From: JADJYF01 sp043782755
GTDB taxonomy: Bacteria > Pseudomonadota > Gammaproteobacteria > Ga0077536
Assembly: GCA_043782755.1 (NCBI GenBank)
Contig: JAYWAC010000330.1
Location: 1-21,842 of the forward strand
DNA: 21,842 bases
Reading direction: 5' to 3'
The translations under genes were made by a program, and so were the position numbers. Position 1 is the first letter of the stretch. Each line of letters begins with the position of its first letter. Positions 1-8,099 of the stretch are shown here, piece after piece. A model generated the notes under the pieces. That model saw only the letters and a program-made list of their open reading frames with translations, made no database searches and was not told the DNA's origin.

Positions 1-143
1 CGATGGAAGCCGACTTCCGGCTATCGAATTATCAAGGCGGTGTGATCAGTGGTATTCAGGCGATCAGCCGTCATCTGACTCACACCTTCCCCGCGCAAGA
101 CAGCGGGCGCAACGAACTGCCGAATCGCCCGCTCATTCTGTAG
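1..143 (+). CDS. C-terminal end of a probable TPM-domain protein (partial)
   Basis: An open frame enters from the left edge and ends with TAG at 141-143, giving about 46 residues. The visible part has the pattern 'ADFRLSNYQGGVISGIQAI', then a short tail ending 'NELPNRPLIL'. In TPM-domain (TPM_phosphatase, DUF477) proteins of proteobacteria an acidic or aromatic patch followed by 'Y..G...G..A' closes the domain, and short forms often end in a similar 'NELP' tail. I base the name on that resemblance only. The true start lies outside the window; the ATG at 3 is internal. The next gene is on the opposite strand and converges on this one. Function in this family is poorly defined: members are membrane-associated or periplasmic and some have acid phosphatase activity. 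Confidence 0.5.
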   Translation, partial: MEADFRLSNYQGGVISGIQAISRHLTHTFPAQDSGRNELPNRPLIL

Positions 144-189
144 TACCCGTCGCGAACCGACTTCAGCGCTTAGTTTTCAGATACACCGC

Positions 190-891
190 TCACACGACCG
201 CGCCGAACAGGGCGCCCGCGCCGGTGGTGACCAGCATCGCGAGCGCGCCCCAGAAGCTCACGCGCCAGGTGCCGTTCCACAGTGGCGCGCCGCCGAGATG
301 GGCCGAGGTCGCGCCGAGCGCAGCGAGAAACAGCACCGAGCATAGCGACACCAACACGATGAGCCGCTCGGGTGCTGCCATCGCGACTACCGACAACGGC
401 AGCATCGCGCCGATGGCATAGCTGGTGGCGGACGCCAGTGCGGCCTGCGCCGGATGGGCGGCCATGGCCGCCGATAAACCGAGTTCGTCCCGCGCATGGG
501 CACCGAGAGCATCGTGTGCCATCAACTGCGTGGCGACTTGGGTCGCGAGACTGGGGTCGAGACCACGCGAGACATAGATCGCCTTGAGTTCGCGCTGTTC
601 ACCTTCCGGATCCTGTTCCAGCTCGCGCTTTTCGCGCGTCAGATCCGCTTTCTCGGTGTCTTCCTGGGAATGCACCGAGATGAATTCGCCCGCCGCCATC
701 GACATCGCGCCCGCAATCAAACCAGACACGCCGGTCAGCAGCACGGTCTGTGGTGCAGCACCGGCAGCCGCGACGCCGAGTATCAGACTGGCGGTTGAGA
801 CGATGCCGTCATTGGCGCCGAGTACGGCGGCGCGTAACCAACCGACTCGACCACTGCGATGCCGTTCGAAATGTGCGCGGGCTCTTTTCAT
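190..891 (-). CDS. VIT1/CCC1-family Fe2+/Mn2+ transporter
   Basis: 233-residue membrane protein of the vacuolar iron transporter family, expected in the inner membrane exporting or sequestering ferrous iron or manganese. Five hydrophobic segments are visible, near residues 22-44, 48-70, 148-171, 176-197 and 209-232. The first holds the family motif GANDGIVS (26-33). The second is Met- and Gly-rich and ends MAAGEF (65-70). Between the second and third segments, residues 72-145 form a soluble charged domain with many Glu and Asp (EDTE at 77-80, then a Glu-rich stretch to about 102), as in the metal-binding domain of this family. Length is normal. The N-terminus is basic. No strong ribosome site precedes the ATG. 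It is transcribed in the same direction as alkB, 84 bases behind it, so the two could share a message, though they have no known functional link. Confidence 0.9.
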   Translation of the reverse strand: MKRARAHFERHRSGRVGWLRAAVLGANDGIVSTASLILGVAAAGAAPQTVLLTGVSGLIAGAMSMAAGEFISVHSQEDTEKADLTREKRELEQDPEGEQRELKAIYVSRGLDPSLATQVATQLMAHDALGAHARDELGLSAAMAAHPAQAALASATSYAIGAMLPLSVVAMAAPERLIVLVSLCSVLFLAALGATSAHLGGAPLWNGTWRVSFWGALAMLVTTGAGALFGAVV

Positions 892-975
892 GGGGTTGCG
901 TGCCTGGGGTGGAAATGAAGTGCGGCGATACGTGAATTGAACTCAGCGTAACCGATAGCGCGGCGAGGTTCGGCG

Positions 976-1608
976 TCAGCCGGCTTTGCGCAACGTGAGG
1001 TTGTAGCGATATGGGCCGGTCAAAGGATGATGAGCGGCGGCTAGCTCCGCGACGCCGTGAAAATTCAAACGCGATGGCCCGCCCCACACCACCACATCGC
1101 CGTGTTCGAGCTTGAGGCGTGCGGGTCTGTCCTGGCGCTGCGCACCACCAAACAGAAACACCGCCGGCACGCCCAGCGACACCGACACGATAGGCTGGCG
1201 AAAGTCTTGCTCATCCTGGTCCTGATGAAGGCTGAGCTTGGTGCCCGCCGCATAACGATTGATGAGGCAGGCGTCGGGCGCAAAATCTTCGAAGCCCGCT
1301 GCCGAGGCCGCGCGGCGCGCCAAGGCGATGAAGCGCGCCGGCATGGCGGGCCACGGCGAGCGCTGCTCGGGGTCGAGCGCAGCATAACGATAGCCTAATC
1401 GATCCGAAACCCAGCCCAGCGCACCGCAATTCGTCATCGCCACGGACATGCGATGGCCGCTGGCCATGATCATATGGCGCAGTGGAGCTTGGGTGATGAT
1501 CTCGTGTATGTCATCGACGAGTTGCGCTGTTTCCTCCATAACGAAGCCCTGCAATAGCCACGCGCCCGGCGCTGACAGCGGATGCGCGTCGCCCGCAAAC
1601 AGTGTCAT
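976..1608 (-). CDS. alkB: AlkB, 2-oxoglutarate/Fe(II)-dependent DNA repair dioxygenase
   Basis: 210 residues, near the 216 of E. coli AlkB. The enzyme repairs 1-methyladenine and 3-methylcytosine in DNA or RNA by oxidative demethylation. The active site is complete and sits three residues earlier than in the E. coli protein. The iron ligands are His128, Asp130 (in LHQDQDE) and His184 (in NFHGV). The 2-oxoglutarate ligands are Arg201, Asn203 and Arg207 (in RYNLTLR), with Asn117 and Tyr119 in INRYAAGTKLS. Trp66, equivalent to the base-stacking Trp69, is also present. The start is the ATG at 1608, about ten bases after a GGGAG ribosome site on the minus strand. It diverges from the P450 gene across about 200 bases. 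No Ada-type gene is beside it, so adaptive-response control cannot be inferred from context. Confidence 0.95.
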   Translation of the reverse strand: MTLFAGDAHPLSAPGAWLLQGFVMEETAQLVDDIHEIITQAPLRHMIMASGHRMSVAMTNCGALGWVSDRLGYRYAALDPEQRSPWPAMPARFIALARRAASAAGFEDFAPDACLINRYAAGTKLSLHQDQDEQDFRQPIVSVSLGVPAVFLFGGAQRQDRPARLKLEHGDVVVWGGPSRLNFHGVAELAAAHHPLTGPYRYNLTLRKAG

Positions 1609-1797
1609 GAATATTGTCTCCCGCAGTCTGGCGAATGTTGGCGCTTGTGTGCGGCTATGATCGGAACATACAACCGCGATTCAGAGCGTCAGCCCGGCCC
1701 ACTGAAAGTGTGTAATCCATGGCCCACAACTCTAACCTTGATCGCTCCTGGTCCCTATGTGACCATCGCTGGCCACTGCTATCCTGTCACGATCTGT

Positions 1798-1804
1798 GAG
1801 GAGA
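1798..1804 (+). promoter_or_regulatory. Ribosome binding site of the P450 gene
   Basis: GAGGAGA lies 8 bases before the ATG at 1813. This sets the P450 start there rather than at in-frame upstream codons (the open frame runs back to 1582). An ATG at 1805 is out of frame and too close to the site. Confidence 0.75.
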
Positions 1805-1812
1805 ATGCGCTC

Positions 1813-3060
1813 ATGCATGTCGACGAGCAATTGAACGACCCGGCGTTTTTCGCTACCGGTGAGCATTACCGACTATTCGATCGCATGCGCGCCGAGCATC
1901 CCGTGCACTGGACGACGAGTCCCGATGGACGTGGCTATTGGTCGGTGTTTCGTCATGCCGACATCAAGACCATTCTGAACGATCCTGCCGTTTTCAGTTC
2001 CGAACGCGAGGGTGTATTCCCCGTCATCGACGATGACATGGCGGCGATTGCTGCCGAGGCCTGGGGCGTCGGCCAGAATGTGGCGATGATCGATCCGCCG
2101 CGCCATACCGCCGTGCGCAAAGTGATCTCCACGCCCTTCCTACCCAAGGCCTTGGCCGATGGCGAAGAGCGCACTAAGAAACTGGTCGGTGAGATCTTCG
2201 ATCAGTTGCCGCGAGATGGCGAAATCGATCTGGTGTCGGATCTCGCGGTACGCATTCCGATGGCCGTCATCTGCGATATTCTCGCGCTACCGGCCACGGC
2301 CTGGGATGACATGCTGACCTGGGGCAAGCAGGCCATCGGCGGCAGCGACCCCGAATATCAGGTGGGCACGGTCGCTGAAACCGTCATCCATGGTTTTCGA
2401 CGTCTGCAGGCTTACGCCGAGCAACACTCCACGCAACGACGCGGCTGTCCATTTTCCGATCCGCTCACCGCGCTCGCGAATGCGACTATCGATGATGAGC
2501 CCTTGTCGCAGAGCATGGTCACCTACAACGCCGTGCAGATCATTTTGGCCGGCTTCGAGACCACACGGAATGCTTTCTCCGGCGGCGTGTTGGCTCTGCT
2601 CGAACATCCAGAGCAGATGGCCTTGCTGCGCGAAGATCCGCGTCGACTGCGGCTTGCGACCGAGGAGATCGTGCGCTGGTCAGACCCGGTGATATCGCTC
2701 ATGCGCACGCCGACCCGAGACACCGAACTCGGCGGCCAGAAGATCCGCGAGAATGAGCGTGTGATGTTGTGGTTTCCGTCGGCCAATCGCGATGACGCGG
2801 TCTTTGAGCGCCCCTACGACTTCGACGTGACGCGCCATCCCAATCTGCATTTGGGATTTGGCGCCGGTCCGCATTTCTGTTTAGGTGGGCCGCTCGCCAA
2901 GATGGAGATTCGACTCGCGCTTGAGCAATTGCTGTCACGCTATGACGGCATCGAAATCACTGGGCCAGTCGAGCGCGTGCAATCGACCTTCGTCGGCGGC
3001 TTGAAACATCTGCCGGTGAAGTTGATACCGCGCCGTATCAGTCGGGGGGTCAGTGCCTGA
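1813..3060 (+). CDS. Cytochrome P450 (soluble class I type)
   Basis: 415-residue haem monooxygenase of the usual bacterial length, with no membrane anchor. It should hydroxylate a small hydrophobic substrate using ferredoxin-type electron partners, none of which is encoded here. Motifs in order: C-helix region MIDPPRHTAVR (92-102); I-helix oxygen-activation motif AGFETT (246-251), with Glu249 in the acid position; K-helix ExxR at Glu285-Arg288; haem loop FGAGPHFCLG (349-358), with Cys356 the iron ligand. The I-helix continuation 'TRN.FSGG.LAL.EHPEQ' resembles the CYP108/CYP125-like group acting on terpenoid or sterol side chains, but that is inference. The open frame extends upstream, but those residues do not look like P450 sequence. 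It is followed after 80 bases by an esterase on the same strand, so a two-gene operon is likely. Confidence 0.93.
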   Translation: MHVDEQLNDPAFFATGEHYRLFDRMRAEHPVHWTTSPDGRGYWSVFRHADIKTILNDPAVFSSEREGVFPVIDDDMAAIAAEAWGVGQNVAMIDPPRHTAVRKVISTPFLPKALADGEERTKKLVGEIFDQLPRDGEIDLVSDLAVRIPMAVICDILALPATAWDDMLTWGKQAIGGSDPEYQVGTVAETVIHGFRRLQAYAEQHSTQRRGCPFSDPLTALANATIDDEPLSQSMVTYNAVQIILAGFETTRNAFSGGVLALLEHPEQMALLREDPRRLRLATEEIVRWSDPVISLMRTPTRDTELGGQKIRENERVMLWFPSANRDDAVFERPYDFDVTRHPNLHLGFGAGPHFCLGGPLAKMEIRLALEQLLSRYDGIEITGPVERVQSTFVGGLKHLPVKLIPRRISRGVSA

Positions 3061-3140
3061 GGCGTCGGTTATCATCTGCCCGATCTTCGGAGCACGCGCT
3101 CCCTGTCATCGACTCACACCAACACACGAGGAGAATCACC

Positions 3141-4034
3141 GTGGCCAATGCCCAGATAGACGCAATCCGTACCATGCTGGTACAGAATCCCATCATCAAA
3201 CCGGGCGCTTCGCTCGAGGACATGCGCAAGGGGCTCGACGCCATGGGTGCTGCCACGCCGCGCCTGGCGGACGTGAGTGCCAGTGTGGTGGATGCGGGTG
3301 GCGTCAGCGCCGAGTGGCTGACCCCGGCCGGTGGTGACAGTCAGAGTGTGGTGCTCTATCTGCATGGCGGCGGTTATCTGCTCGGTTCGGTCGATTCCCA
3401 TCGCGCCATGCTCGAACGCCTGGCCAAGGCCGTCGGTCGCCGCGTGCTGGCGATCAATTATCGTCTGGCGCCGGAAGCGCCGTTCCCGGCGCCGGTGGAA
3501 GATGCCTGCACGGCTTATCACTGGTTACTGGCGCAGGGTATCGCCGCCAAGCGCATTGCGATCGCGGGTGACTCGGCGGGAGGTGGTTTGACGCTTGCGA
3601 CCTTGCTTGCGCTGCGCGATGCGGGCGATGCCATGCCAGGATGTGCGGTGCCGATCTCGCCGTGGACCGATATGGAAGGCACGGGTGCCTCGATGGAGAC
3701 GCGCGCGGCGGTCGATCCCATGGTGCAGAAAGGTCCGCTGACGGAAATGGCCGGTGCCTATCTGCAGGGCGCCGACACGAAAAATCCGCTGGCTTCGCCG
3801 CTCTATGGTGACTTTAAGGGCCTGCCGCCGTTGTTGATCCAGGTCGGCGACGCCGAGACGCTGCTCGACGACACCACTCGCATCGCGCCCAAACTCAAGG
3901 CTGCCGGCGTCGATGTCACGGTGGAGGTGTGGGACGACATGATCCACGTCTGGCATCTGTTCGCGCCGATGCTCGATAAGGGCCAGGAAGCGATCGACCG
4001 TATCGGCGTCTACGTGCGCAAGCACTGCGCCTGA
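3141..4034 (+). CDS. Alpha/beta hydrolase fold-3 (HSL/family IV) esterase
   Basis: 297-residue cytoplasmic esterase or lipase of the hormone-sensitive-lipase family. The oxyanion-hole motif HGGGY is at 75-79 (in LYLHGGGYLLGSVDSH). The nucleophile is Ser145 in GDSAGG (143-148). The acid is probably Asp237 in VGDAETLLDD, and the base probably His269 in DDMIHVWH. YRLAPEAPFPAP (107-118) is another family hallmark. The start is GTG at 3141, preceded by GAGGAGAA eight to nine bases upstream. Proteins of this type hydrolyse short-chain esters, including acylated alcohols made by hydroxylation. Its position 80 bases after a P450 fits such a role, but no substrate can be named. A strong hairpin follows the stop codon. 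Confidence 0.93.
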   Translation: MANAQIDAIRTMLVQNPIIKPGASLEDMRKGLDAMGAATPRLADVSASVVDAGGVSAEWLTPAGGDSQSVVLYLHGGGYLLGSVDSHRAMLERLAKAVGRRVLAINYRLAPEAPFPAPVEDACTAYHWLLAQGIAAKRIAIAGDSAGGGLTLATLLALRDAGDAMPGCAVPISPWTDMEGTGASMETRAAVDPMVQKGPLTEMAGAYLQGADTKNPLASPLYGDFKGLPPLLIQVGDAETLLDDTTRIAPKLKAAGVDVTVEVWDDMIHVWHLFAPMLDKGQEAIDRIGVYVRKHCA

Positions 4035-4050
4035 GCACTCACCGCTGAGG

Positions 4051-4082
4051 GCAGCGGCATGGCGCTATGGCCGTGCCGCTGC
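4051..4082. terminator. Hairpin between convergent genes (probable bidirectional terminator)
   Basis: GCAGCGGCATGG and CCGTGCCGCTGC form a 12-bp stem with one G-T pair and an 8-base loop. It sits 17 bases after the esterase stop and 20 bases beyond the end of the converging MOSC gene. There is no clear T run, so rho-independent action is inferred from stem strength and location. Confidence 0.5.
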
Positions 4083-4101
4083 GTGGTATGACGAAGGCCT
4101 G

Positions 4102-4893
4102 TCAGTCCAGCAATTCCACGCGGTCGCCGACCCGCACCACGCCCGGCGTCACCACTTCGGCATAAGTCGCAAAGCCCGGCGTGCTGAAGCCGGGCAACAG
4201 GCCATCGGGCAGCGCAACTTTATCGCGATAAGCGATCAGCCCCTTCATCACGGCCTGATCGCGCACGCCGCTGGTCGGATTGAAGCCGGTGATGCCGCAA
4301 CGGGGCACCGCCGTGCGTACCTTGAGTGTCACCGTGCCGACGCGCAACAGGCGTCCGGCCCAGCTGTCTTCTTCGTGTTCGAGGCTGTTGTCGAAGACGA
4401 AGCCCGCTCGAAAGCGACTGGCCTCCACGGCTGCGCCGACCTCGCGAGCCAGACGTTGCAGCGAGCCGCTGGTGACGAAGGTGATCGGCAGTACATCGAC
4501 CGCGCCATTGCTCACCGCACAGCGCGCGAGATGCATGGGCCGTCCAGCAAAGCGCGACAGTGTGTCCGTCCATGGCCCCTCGACCAGGGCCATCTCGATG
4601 TCGCGCAAGCCAGCGTGATTGATGGCCCATCGACGTCCGGTGGCGAGCGCGGGCCCAAGCACCTGGCTGCCGTCGGGCAAGTCCAGTTGAAGTTGTTCGG
4701 CGTGCGCATCGAAGCTGAATTTCAGCGGGAAGAAATCGCCATGTCGGTCTGACGACACGAACAGACCGTCGTCCTCGACAAGCGCGAACTCGCGATCGTG
4801 GCGAATGCCCGATGGCAGAACCTCAACCGCCTCGGGATGCAGGAACTGGGTGGCTTTCACGTATACCTGGCCGATTTGCGTCACGGTGATCAT
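4102..4893 (-). CDS. MOSC domain-containing protein (first copy)
   Basis: 263 residues. MOSC domains bind the molybdenum cofactor or carry sulfur on a conserved Cys. Relatives such as mARC and YcbX reduce N-hydroxylated compounds. An N-terminal beta-barrel domain (MOSC_N, about 1-110) is followed by the MOSC core (about 125-262). The conserved cysteine is Cys199 in VPRCGITGFNP. The C-terminus VVRVGDRVELLD is the standard closing strand. The N-terminal motif usually read as 'YPVKG' is diverged here (QVYVKATQ). The start ATG at 4893 is preceded by a GGAGACGAGAAC ribosome region. No 2Fe-2S domain is attached. The downstream neighbour on the plus strand converges. A second MOSC gene lies at 9560-10414. 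Exact substrate unknown. Confidence 0.88.
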   Translation of the reverse strand: MITVTQIGQVYVKATQFLHPEAVEVLPSGIRHDREFALVEDDGLFVSSDRHGDFFPLKFSFDAHAEQLQLDLPDGSQVLGPALATGRRWAINHAGLRDIEMALVEGPWTDTLSRFAGRPMHLARCAVSNGAVDVLPITFVTSGSLQRLAREVGAAVEASRFRAGFVFDNSLEHEEDSWAGRLLRVGTVTLKVRTAVPRCGITGFNPTSGVRDQAVMKGLIAYRDKVALPDGLLPGFSTPGFATYAEVVTPGVVRVGDRVELLD

Positions 4894-5033
4894 GTTCTCG
4901 TCTCCGTTCTGGCTGGCGTTGTTTTGTCTGGTAGCCCGGCATTACACCGCAACAGGACGCTGCTCACGCGTCCGGCGTCAAGGATTCATGGCCACCACGG
5001 GAAATCGCGATAGGTGTCGCCTGCAATAATCTT

Positions 5034-6023
5034 TCAATTGCGCATGCTTGCGAAAGTCCGCATGAGCCCCATGACGCGCTCGATATATTGGCGCGGGTCG
5101 TGATCCCCGCAACGTTGCCCGGGCTGCAATTGTAAGCCGTGGGACGCGTAGGTCGCAGCGGCGCCCGCGCCACACAGGTGCGTGATGATCGCGAGTTCCT
5201 GCTGTTGACGCAGTGTTGCCTGCCGAATGCCCTGACGGCTCAGGATCTCGTGCACCTTGCGGTCAAGATTCGATGCTGCGAGTTCCACTGCGTGCGAAGG
5301 GATCACGCGTGTATAGAGAGTATTGAACCAGCAACTATGCAGGTCATACCAAGGCCCATCGGCCACCACATGATGATCGTGGATGCAGTAGTGCTGCGCT
5401 TCGTCGAACGTGCCGTCGGTGAACTGATACATACCGACCGCGCTCGACGCCGGTCGGTAGATGTCGAACAGCTTGAGCGTGGTGGACCATCGCCAGTAGG
5501 TCCGCGCGATGGGGTTGCCCGAGGCCTCCTTCTGCGCCAGCGCGGCGAGCAGCTCGGGTGTCATGATGGACGTCGAATGAGCGAGGAAGAGTGGTGCATA
5601 GGTTCGCCAGGTTTCGCTCGGCGTCTTGTATAAGTCGTCGCTGACCGGGAAGAACAATTCCGACGGTTTACGGACAACCTGATAGACCCAGTTGACCGTC
5701 GGCACCAAGATCACCAGCAACACGACACAAGCGAAGAGATAGACGAAGGCGGGGATCTGAAATAGCACGGCGAATCGCTTTGACCACACGCTGACGACGG
5801 GCCTTGGGCTTGGCATCGCCGTCTTGCGCCGGGCTTTACCGCGAGATTTTGCGGGCGCCTTGCGCGGTACATCGGCAGCGACAACGGCAGTGCGGCCGGC
5901 CTTTTTCGCAACCTTGGTCTGCTCTGGGGTCGGGCGTGGTCGGACCTTTTGCTGGTCAGCCTCAAGCGCAGGCTTCTTGAGCTTACGTGCAGTCGAGTGA
6001 CGAGAGGCGCGCGAACGTGGCAT
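5034..6023 (-). CDS. Membrane-anchored lysozyme-like (SLT) transglycosylase-domain protein
   Basis: 329 residues. The N-terminus (1-80) is very basic and rich in Lys, Arg, Pro and Ala, likely disordered and cytoplasmic. One transmembrane helix follows at about 86-115. The remainder (about 140-329) should be periplasmic and resembles a goose-type or SLT lysozyme fold. Support comes from ALAQKEASGNP (161-171), with Glu166 as the likely catalytic acid, SSAVGMYQFTDGTFDEA (193-209), and an Ala-rich C-terminal helix with HLCGAGAAATYASHG (282-296). Such enzymes cleave peptidoglycan glycan strands, either in wall remodelling or to open a path for envelope machines. No secretion-system gene is adjacent, so the specific role is unknown. 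Cysteines at 213, 231, 284 and 305 could form disulfides. The start at 6023 gives a normal basic leader. Confidence 0.78.
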   Translation of the reverse strand: MPRSRASRHSTARKLKKPALEADQQKVRPRPTPEQTKVAKKAGRTAVVAADVPRKAPAKSRGKARRKTAMPSPRPVVSVWSKRFAVLFQIPAFVYLFACVVLLVILVPTVNWVYQVVRKPSELFFPVSDDLYKTPSETWRTYAPLFLAHSTSIMTPELLAALAQKEASGNPIARTYWRWSTTLKLFDIYRPASSAVGMYQFTDGTFDEAQHYCIHDHHVVADGPWYDLHSCWFNTLYTRVIPSHAVELAASNLDRKVHEILSRQGIRQATLRQQQELAIITHLCGAGAAATYASHGLQLQPGQRCGDHDPRQYIERVMGLMRTFASMRN

Positions 6024-6231
6024 GGCTGGAGATTAGCGAATCGTGGCAGTTAGAGGCCAGACGTGGTGGCGTGACACAGTCGATTTTCGCATGAGAACGC
6101 TCGTTACGATGAATACTTTAGGGCACATGATGATGCGCAATTCAACGCCGACAGACTGCCAGGACTTGGAAAATGAATCGGACAGCCATCGATGACATAG
6201 AGCGAGGTCGCGTCCTACGAGCTTCTCGCGA

Positions 6232-6262
6232 TTGACGATACTATCGGACAGTTATCCATACT
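6232..6262 (+). promoter_or_regulatory. Candidate promoter upstream of the amidase
   Basis: TTGACG (6232-6237) is a good -35-like hexamer. The possible -10 boxes are TATCCA (6253-6258, spacer 15) and CATACT (6257-6262, spacer 19); neither spacing is ideal. It lies in the 280-base divergent gap between the SLT-domain gene and the amidase. Weak evidence. Confidence 0.25.
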
Positions 6263-6268
6263 GTTCGG

Positions 6269-6287
6269 CGCTCCATCTTGCGGAGCG
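6269..6287 (+). repeat. Small hairpin in the amidase leader
   Basis: CGCTCC and GGAGCG pair across a 7-base loop immediately before the strong ribosome site AAGGAGG (6293-6299). It could influence translation of the amidase, or be chance. Confidence 0.3.
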
Positions 6288-6303
6288 ATCATAAGGAGGG
6301 CTC

Positions 6304-7740
6304 ATGCTGACGTCTGAATACGCTGCACTGGATGGCTTGGCGCTGGCGGCCTTGATCGCACGAGGTGAGGTGACGGCGCAGGAAGTGAAAGAAGCAGCAC
6401 TACGCGCAATTGCAGCCGTGAACCCCCAGGTGAACGCGGTGATCGAATGCTGGGACGATGCCACGACGCCAAGCTCCGGACCGTTTGCCGGTGTGCCATT
6501 CTTGGTCAAGGATATCGTCGGTGCGACCGCTGGGCGTCGGAACGAACTTGGCAGCCGGCTCGCCGCCGGCTGCGTCTCGGGTGAAGATTCCCATTTGATG
6601 ACGCGGTTCTCGGCGGCGGGCTTGACGACGATTGGTCGCACCACGACCCCCGAGATGGGCACCAGCACGACCACCGAGTCGGTGGCCGCCGGCCCGACTC
6701 GCAATCCATGGAACCCGGCACTCAATGCCGGTGGCTCAAGCGGCGGGTCTGCCGCCGCCATCGCTGCGGGGATGGTGCCGATTGCCCATGCCACCGATGG
6801 TGGCGGTTCCATTCGCGTACCAGCCGCGTTCAACGGTTTGTTCGGTATCAAGCCGAGTCGTGGTCGAGTCTCTAACGGCCCGCAATTGGACGAAGTGTGG
6901 AGCGGGCTCGCGGTGCAATTCGCCTTGAGCAGGAGCGTGCGCGACAGCGCGGCCTTGCTCGATATCGTGCAGGGCGGCGCAGTGGGCGAGCCGTATTACA
7001 TCGTGCCGCCGGCGCGGCCTTATCTCGATGAGTGCTCGATTGAGCCGGGTAAGCTGCGTATCGGTCTCGTCGTCGACCCGCTTAATGGTGCCAAGACCCT
7101 TCCCGCGATCGCGGCCGTGCTTCGCGATGTCGCAAGACTCTGCGGCGATCTTGGTCATCACGTCGAGGAAGCGACGTTGGATCTCGGCGTCAGCTGGGAA
7201 GCCTTCGTGCATGCCAACGCGCAATTCTGGACAGCGGGCACCGCCGCCTGGGTGAACGGCCTCGCCGCCGCGACGGGACGACCGATAGACGAATCCACCC
7301 TGGAACCCGCTACGCTTGCAGTGTGGCGCTACGGCACACACGCGACAGCACTCGATCTGCTCGGCGCGCTCGCCACACGTAACGTCGTCAGTCGCACTAT
7401 CGGCGCCCTGTTCTGCAAATACGATCTTCTGCTGACGCCGACAGTACCTGAAATGCCGCTAGCCATCGGCGCATACAACAAGCCACAAGCCAACGTTGAT
7501 GGTCTTGGCTGGGTCGCGCATGTATTCGACCGTTCGCCCTGCACCGCGCTTGCCAACATGACGGGTCAGCCTGCGATGTCCTTGCCGCTGGGCATGGATG
7601 AGGCAACGGGCGTTCCAGTCGGTGTGCAGTTTGCGGCCGGCGTGGGTCGTGAAGACGTCTTGTTCCGCGTTGCTGCGCAGCTCGAAGCCGCGCGTCCGTG
7701 GGCCGCGCGAAAACCGCGACTGTGGGCGGGCAATTTCTGA
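6304..7740 (+). CDS. Amidase-signature hydrolase, NylA-like
   Basis: 478-residue amidase-signature enzyme hydrolysing a C-N amide bond. The Lys-cisSer-Ser triad is present: Lys69 in FLVKDI, Ser145 in GGSSGGS and Ser169 in DGGGSIRVPA. The 24-residue gap between the serines is the family standard. The closest family I recognise is 6-aminohexanoate-cyclic-dimer hydrolase (NylA). It shares FAGVPFLVKD, TTPEMG, TTTES, RNPWN, RGRVSNGP and the C-terminal pattern GVPVGVQFAAGVGREDVLFRVAAQLE.A.PWA, and its length is similar (about 480-490). It lacks features of GatA within a GatCAB operon, and no gatB or gatC is nearby. The start is fixed by AAGGAGG four bases before the ATG. It is probably cytoplasmic, as no signal peptide is seen. 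The natural substrate may be any small or cyclic amide; nylon oligomers are only the best-known case. Confidence 0.9.
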   Translation: MLTSEYAALDGLALAALIARGEVTAQEVKEAALRAIAAVNPQVNAVIECWDDATTPSSGPFAGVPFLVKDIVGATAGRRNELGSRLAAGCVSGEDSHLMTRFSAAGLTTIGRTTTPEMGTSTTTESVAAGPTRNPWNPALNAGGSSGGSAAAIAAGMVPIAHATDGGGSIRVPAAFNGLFGIKPSRGRVSNGPQLDEVWSGLAVQFALSRSVRDSAALLDIVQGGAVGEPYYIVPPARPYLDECSIEPGKLRIGLVVDPLNGAKTLPAIAAVLRDVARLCGDLGHHVEEATLDLGVSWEAFVHANAQFWTAGTAAWVNGLAAATGRPIDESTLEPATLAVWRYGTHATALDLLGALATRNVVSRTIGALFCKYDLLLTPTVPEMPLAIGAYNKPQANVDGLGWVAHVFDRSPCTALANMTGQPAMSLPLGMDEATGVPVGVQFAAGVGREDVLFRVAAQLEAARPWAARKPRLWAGNF

Positions 7741-7779
7741 GCGCGCGCTGTAGGCCGCCGTCCTTGGCGATCGATAGTC

Positions 7780-7818
7780 TTGGTGCAAAGAAAACATTTT
7801 TTGCGCAATTTGGTGCAA
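7780..7818. repeat. Direct repeat TTGGTGCAA, two copies exactly 30 bases apart
   Basis: Copies at 7780-7788 and 7810-7818 flank an A/T-rich stretch. The second is preceded by TTGCGCAA, making an imperfect dyad. Repeats in phase on the helix (about three turns) could bind a regulator of the 8100 gene. No known factor is assigned. Confidence 0.35.
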
Positions 7819-7842
7819 TTGCTTGTTGATACGCCGCGCAGC

Positions 7843-7908
7843 GGTGTGCGTTTGTGTCGAGGCAATAGGCGCCTGCTGAAGACACACTCCCGACGCTACG
7901 CGCACACC
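7843..7908 (+). repeat. Nested long-range dyad in the gap before the 8100 gene
   Basis: An 8-bp outer stem (GGTGTGCG at 7843-7850 with CGCACACC at 7901-7908) encloses a 6-bp stem (TGTGTC at 7853-7858 with GACACA at 7881-7886) and a small AGGC/GCCT helix. It may be a structured leader, a terminator for the amidase, or chance pairing. The rest of the 7741-8099 gap shows a 6-bp hairpin at 7919-7939 and no convincing gene on either strand. Confidence 0.3.
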
Positions 7909-8099
7909 ACGGCTTTCCTGCGCCGCCCCCTTTGGCGCACCCTACATCGATCAATTGCTGCACAAGCTTCATCGACACAGAACCGCACAAGCAGACAACT
8001 TGGCGCTAGCTCCTCGGCGCACTACAGGCATGATCCTTGCACCACCCAGGCTTATAGATTTGCCCCAGGCTTAAGACATCCTCGCCGAGGCGCGCCACC

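Noticed and set aside
1582..1812. N-terminal extension of the P450 reading frame
   Set aside because: It would overlap the start of alkB on the other strand, has no ribosome site, and encodes residues unlike P450; GAGGAGA serves ATG 1813.
7801..7825. Sigma-54 promoter or NtrC site (TTGCGCAATTTGGTGCAATTGC)
   Set aside because: GG and GC are separated by 7 rather than 10 bases, and the left NtrC half-site is a poor match; only the direct repeat is reported.
6736..7990. Long minus-strand frames antisense to the amidase
   Set aside because: They mirror the codon structure of the amidase, are rich in Arg and His, and have no ribosome site or homology.
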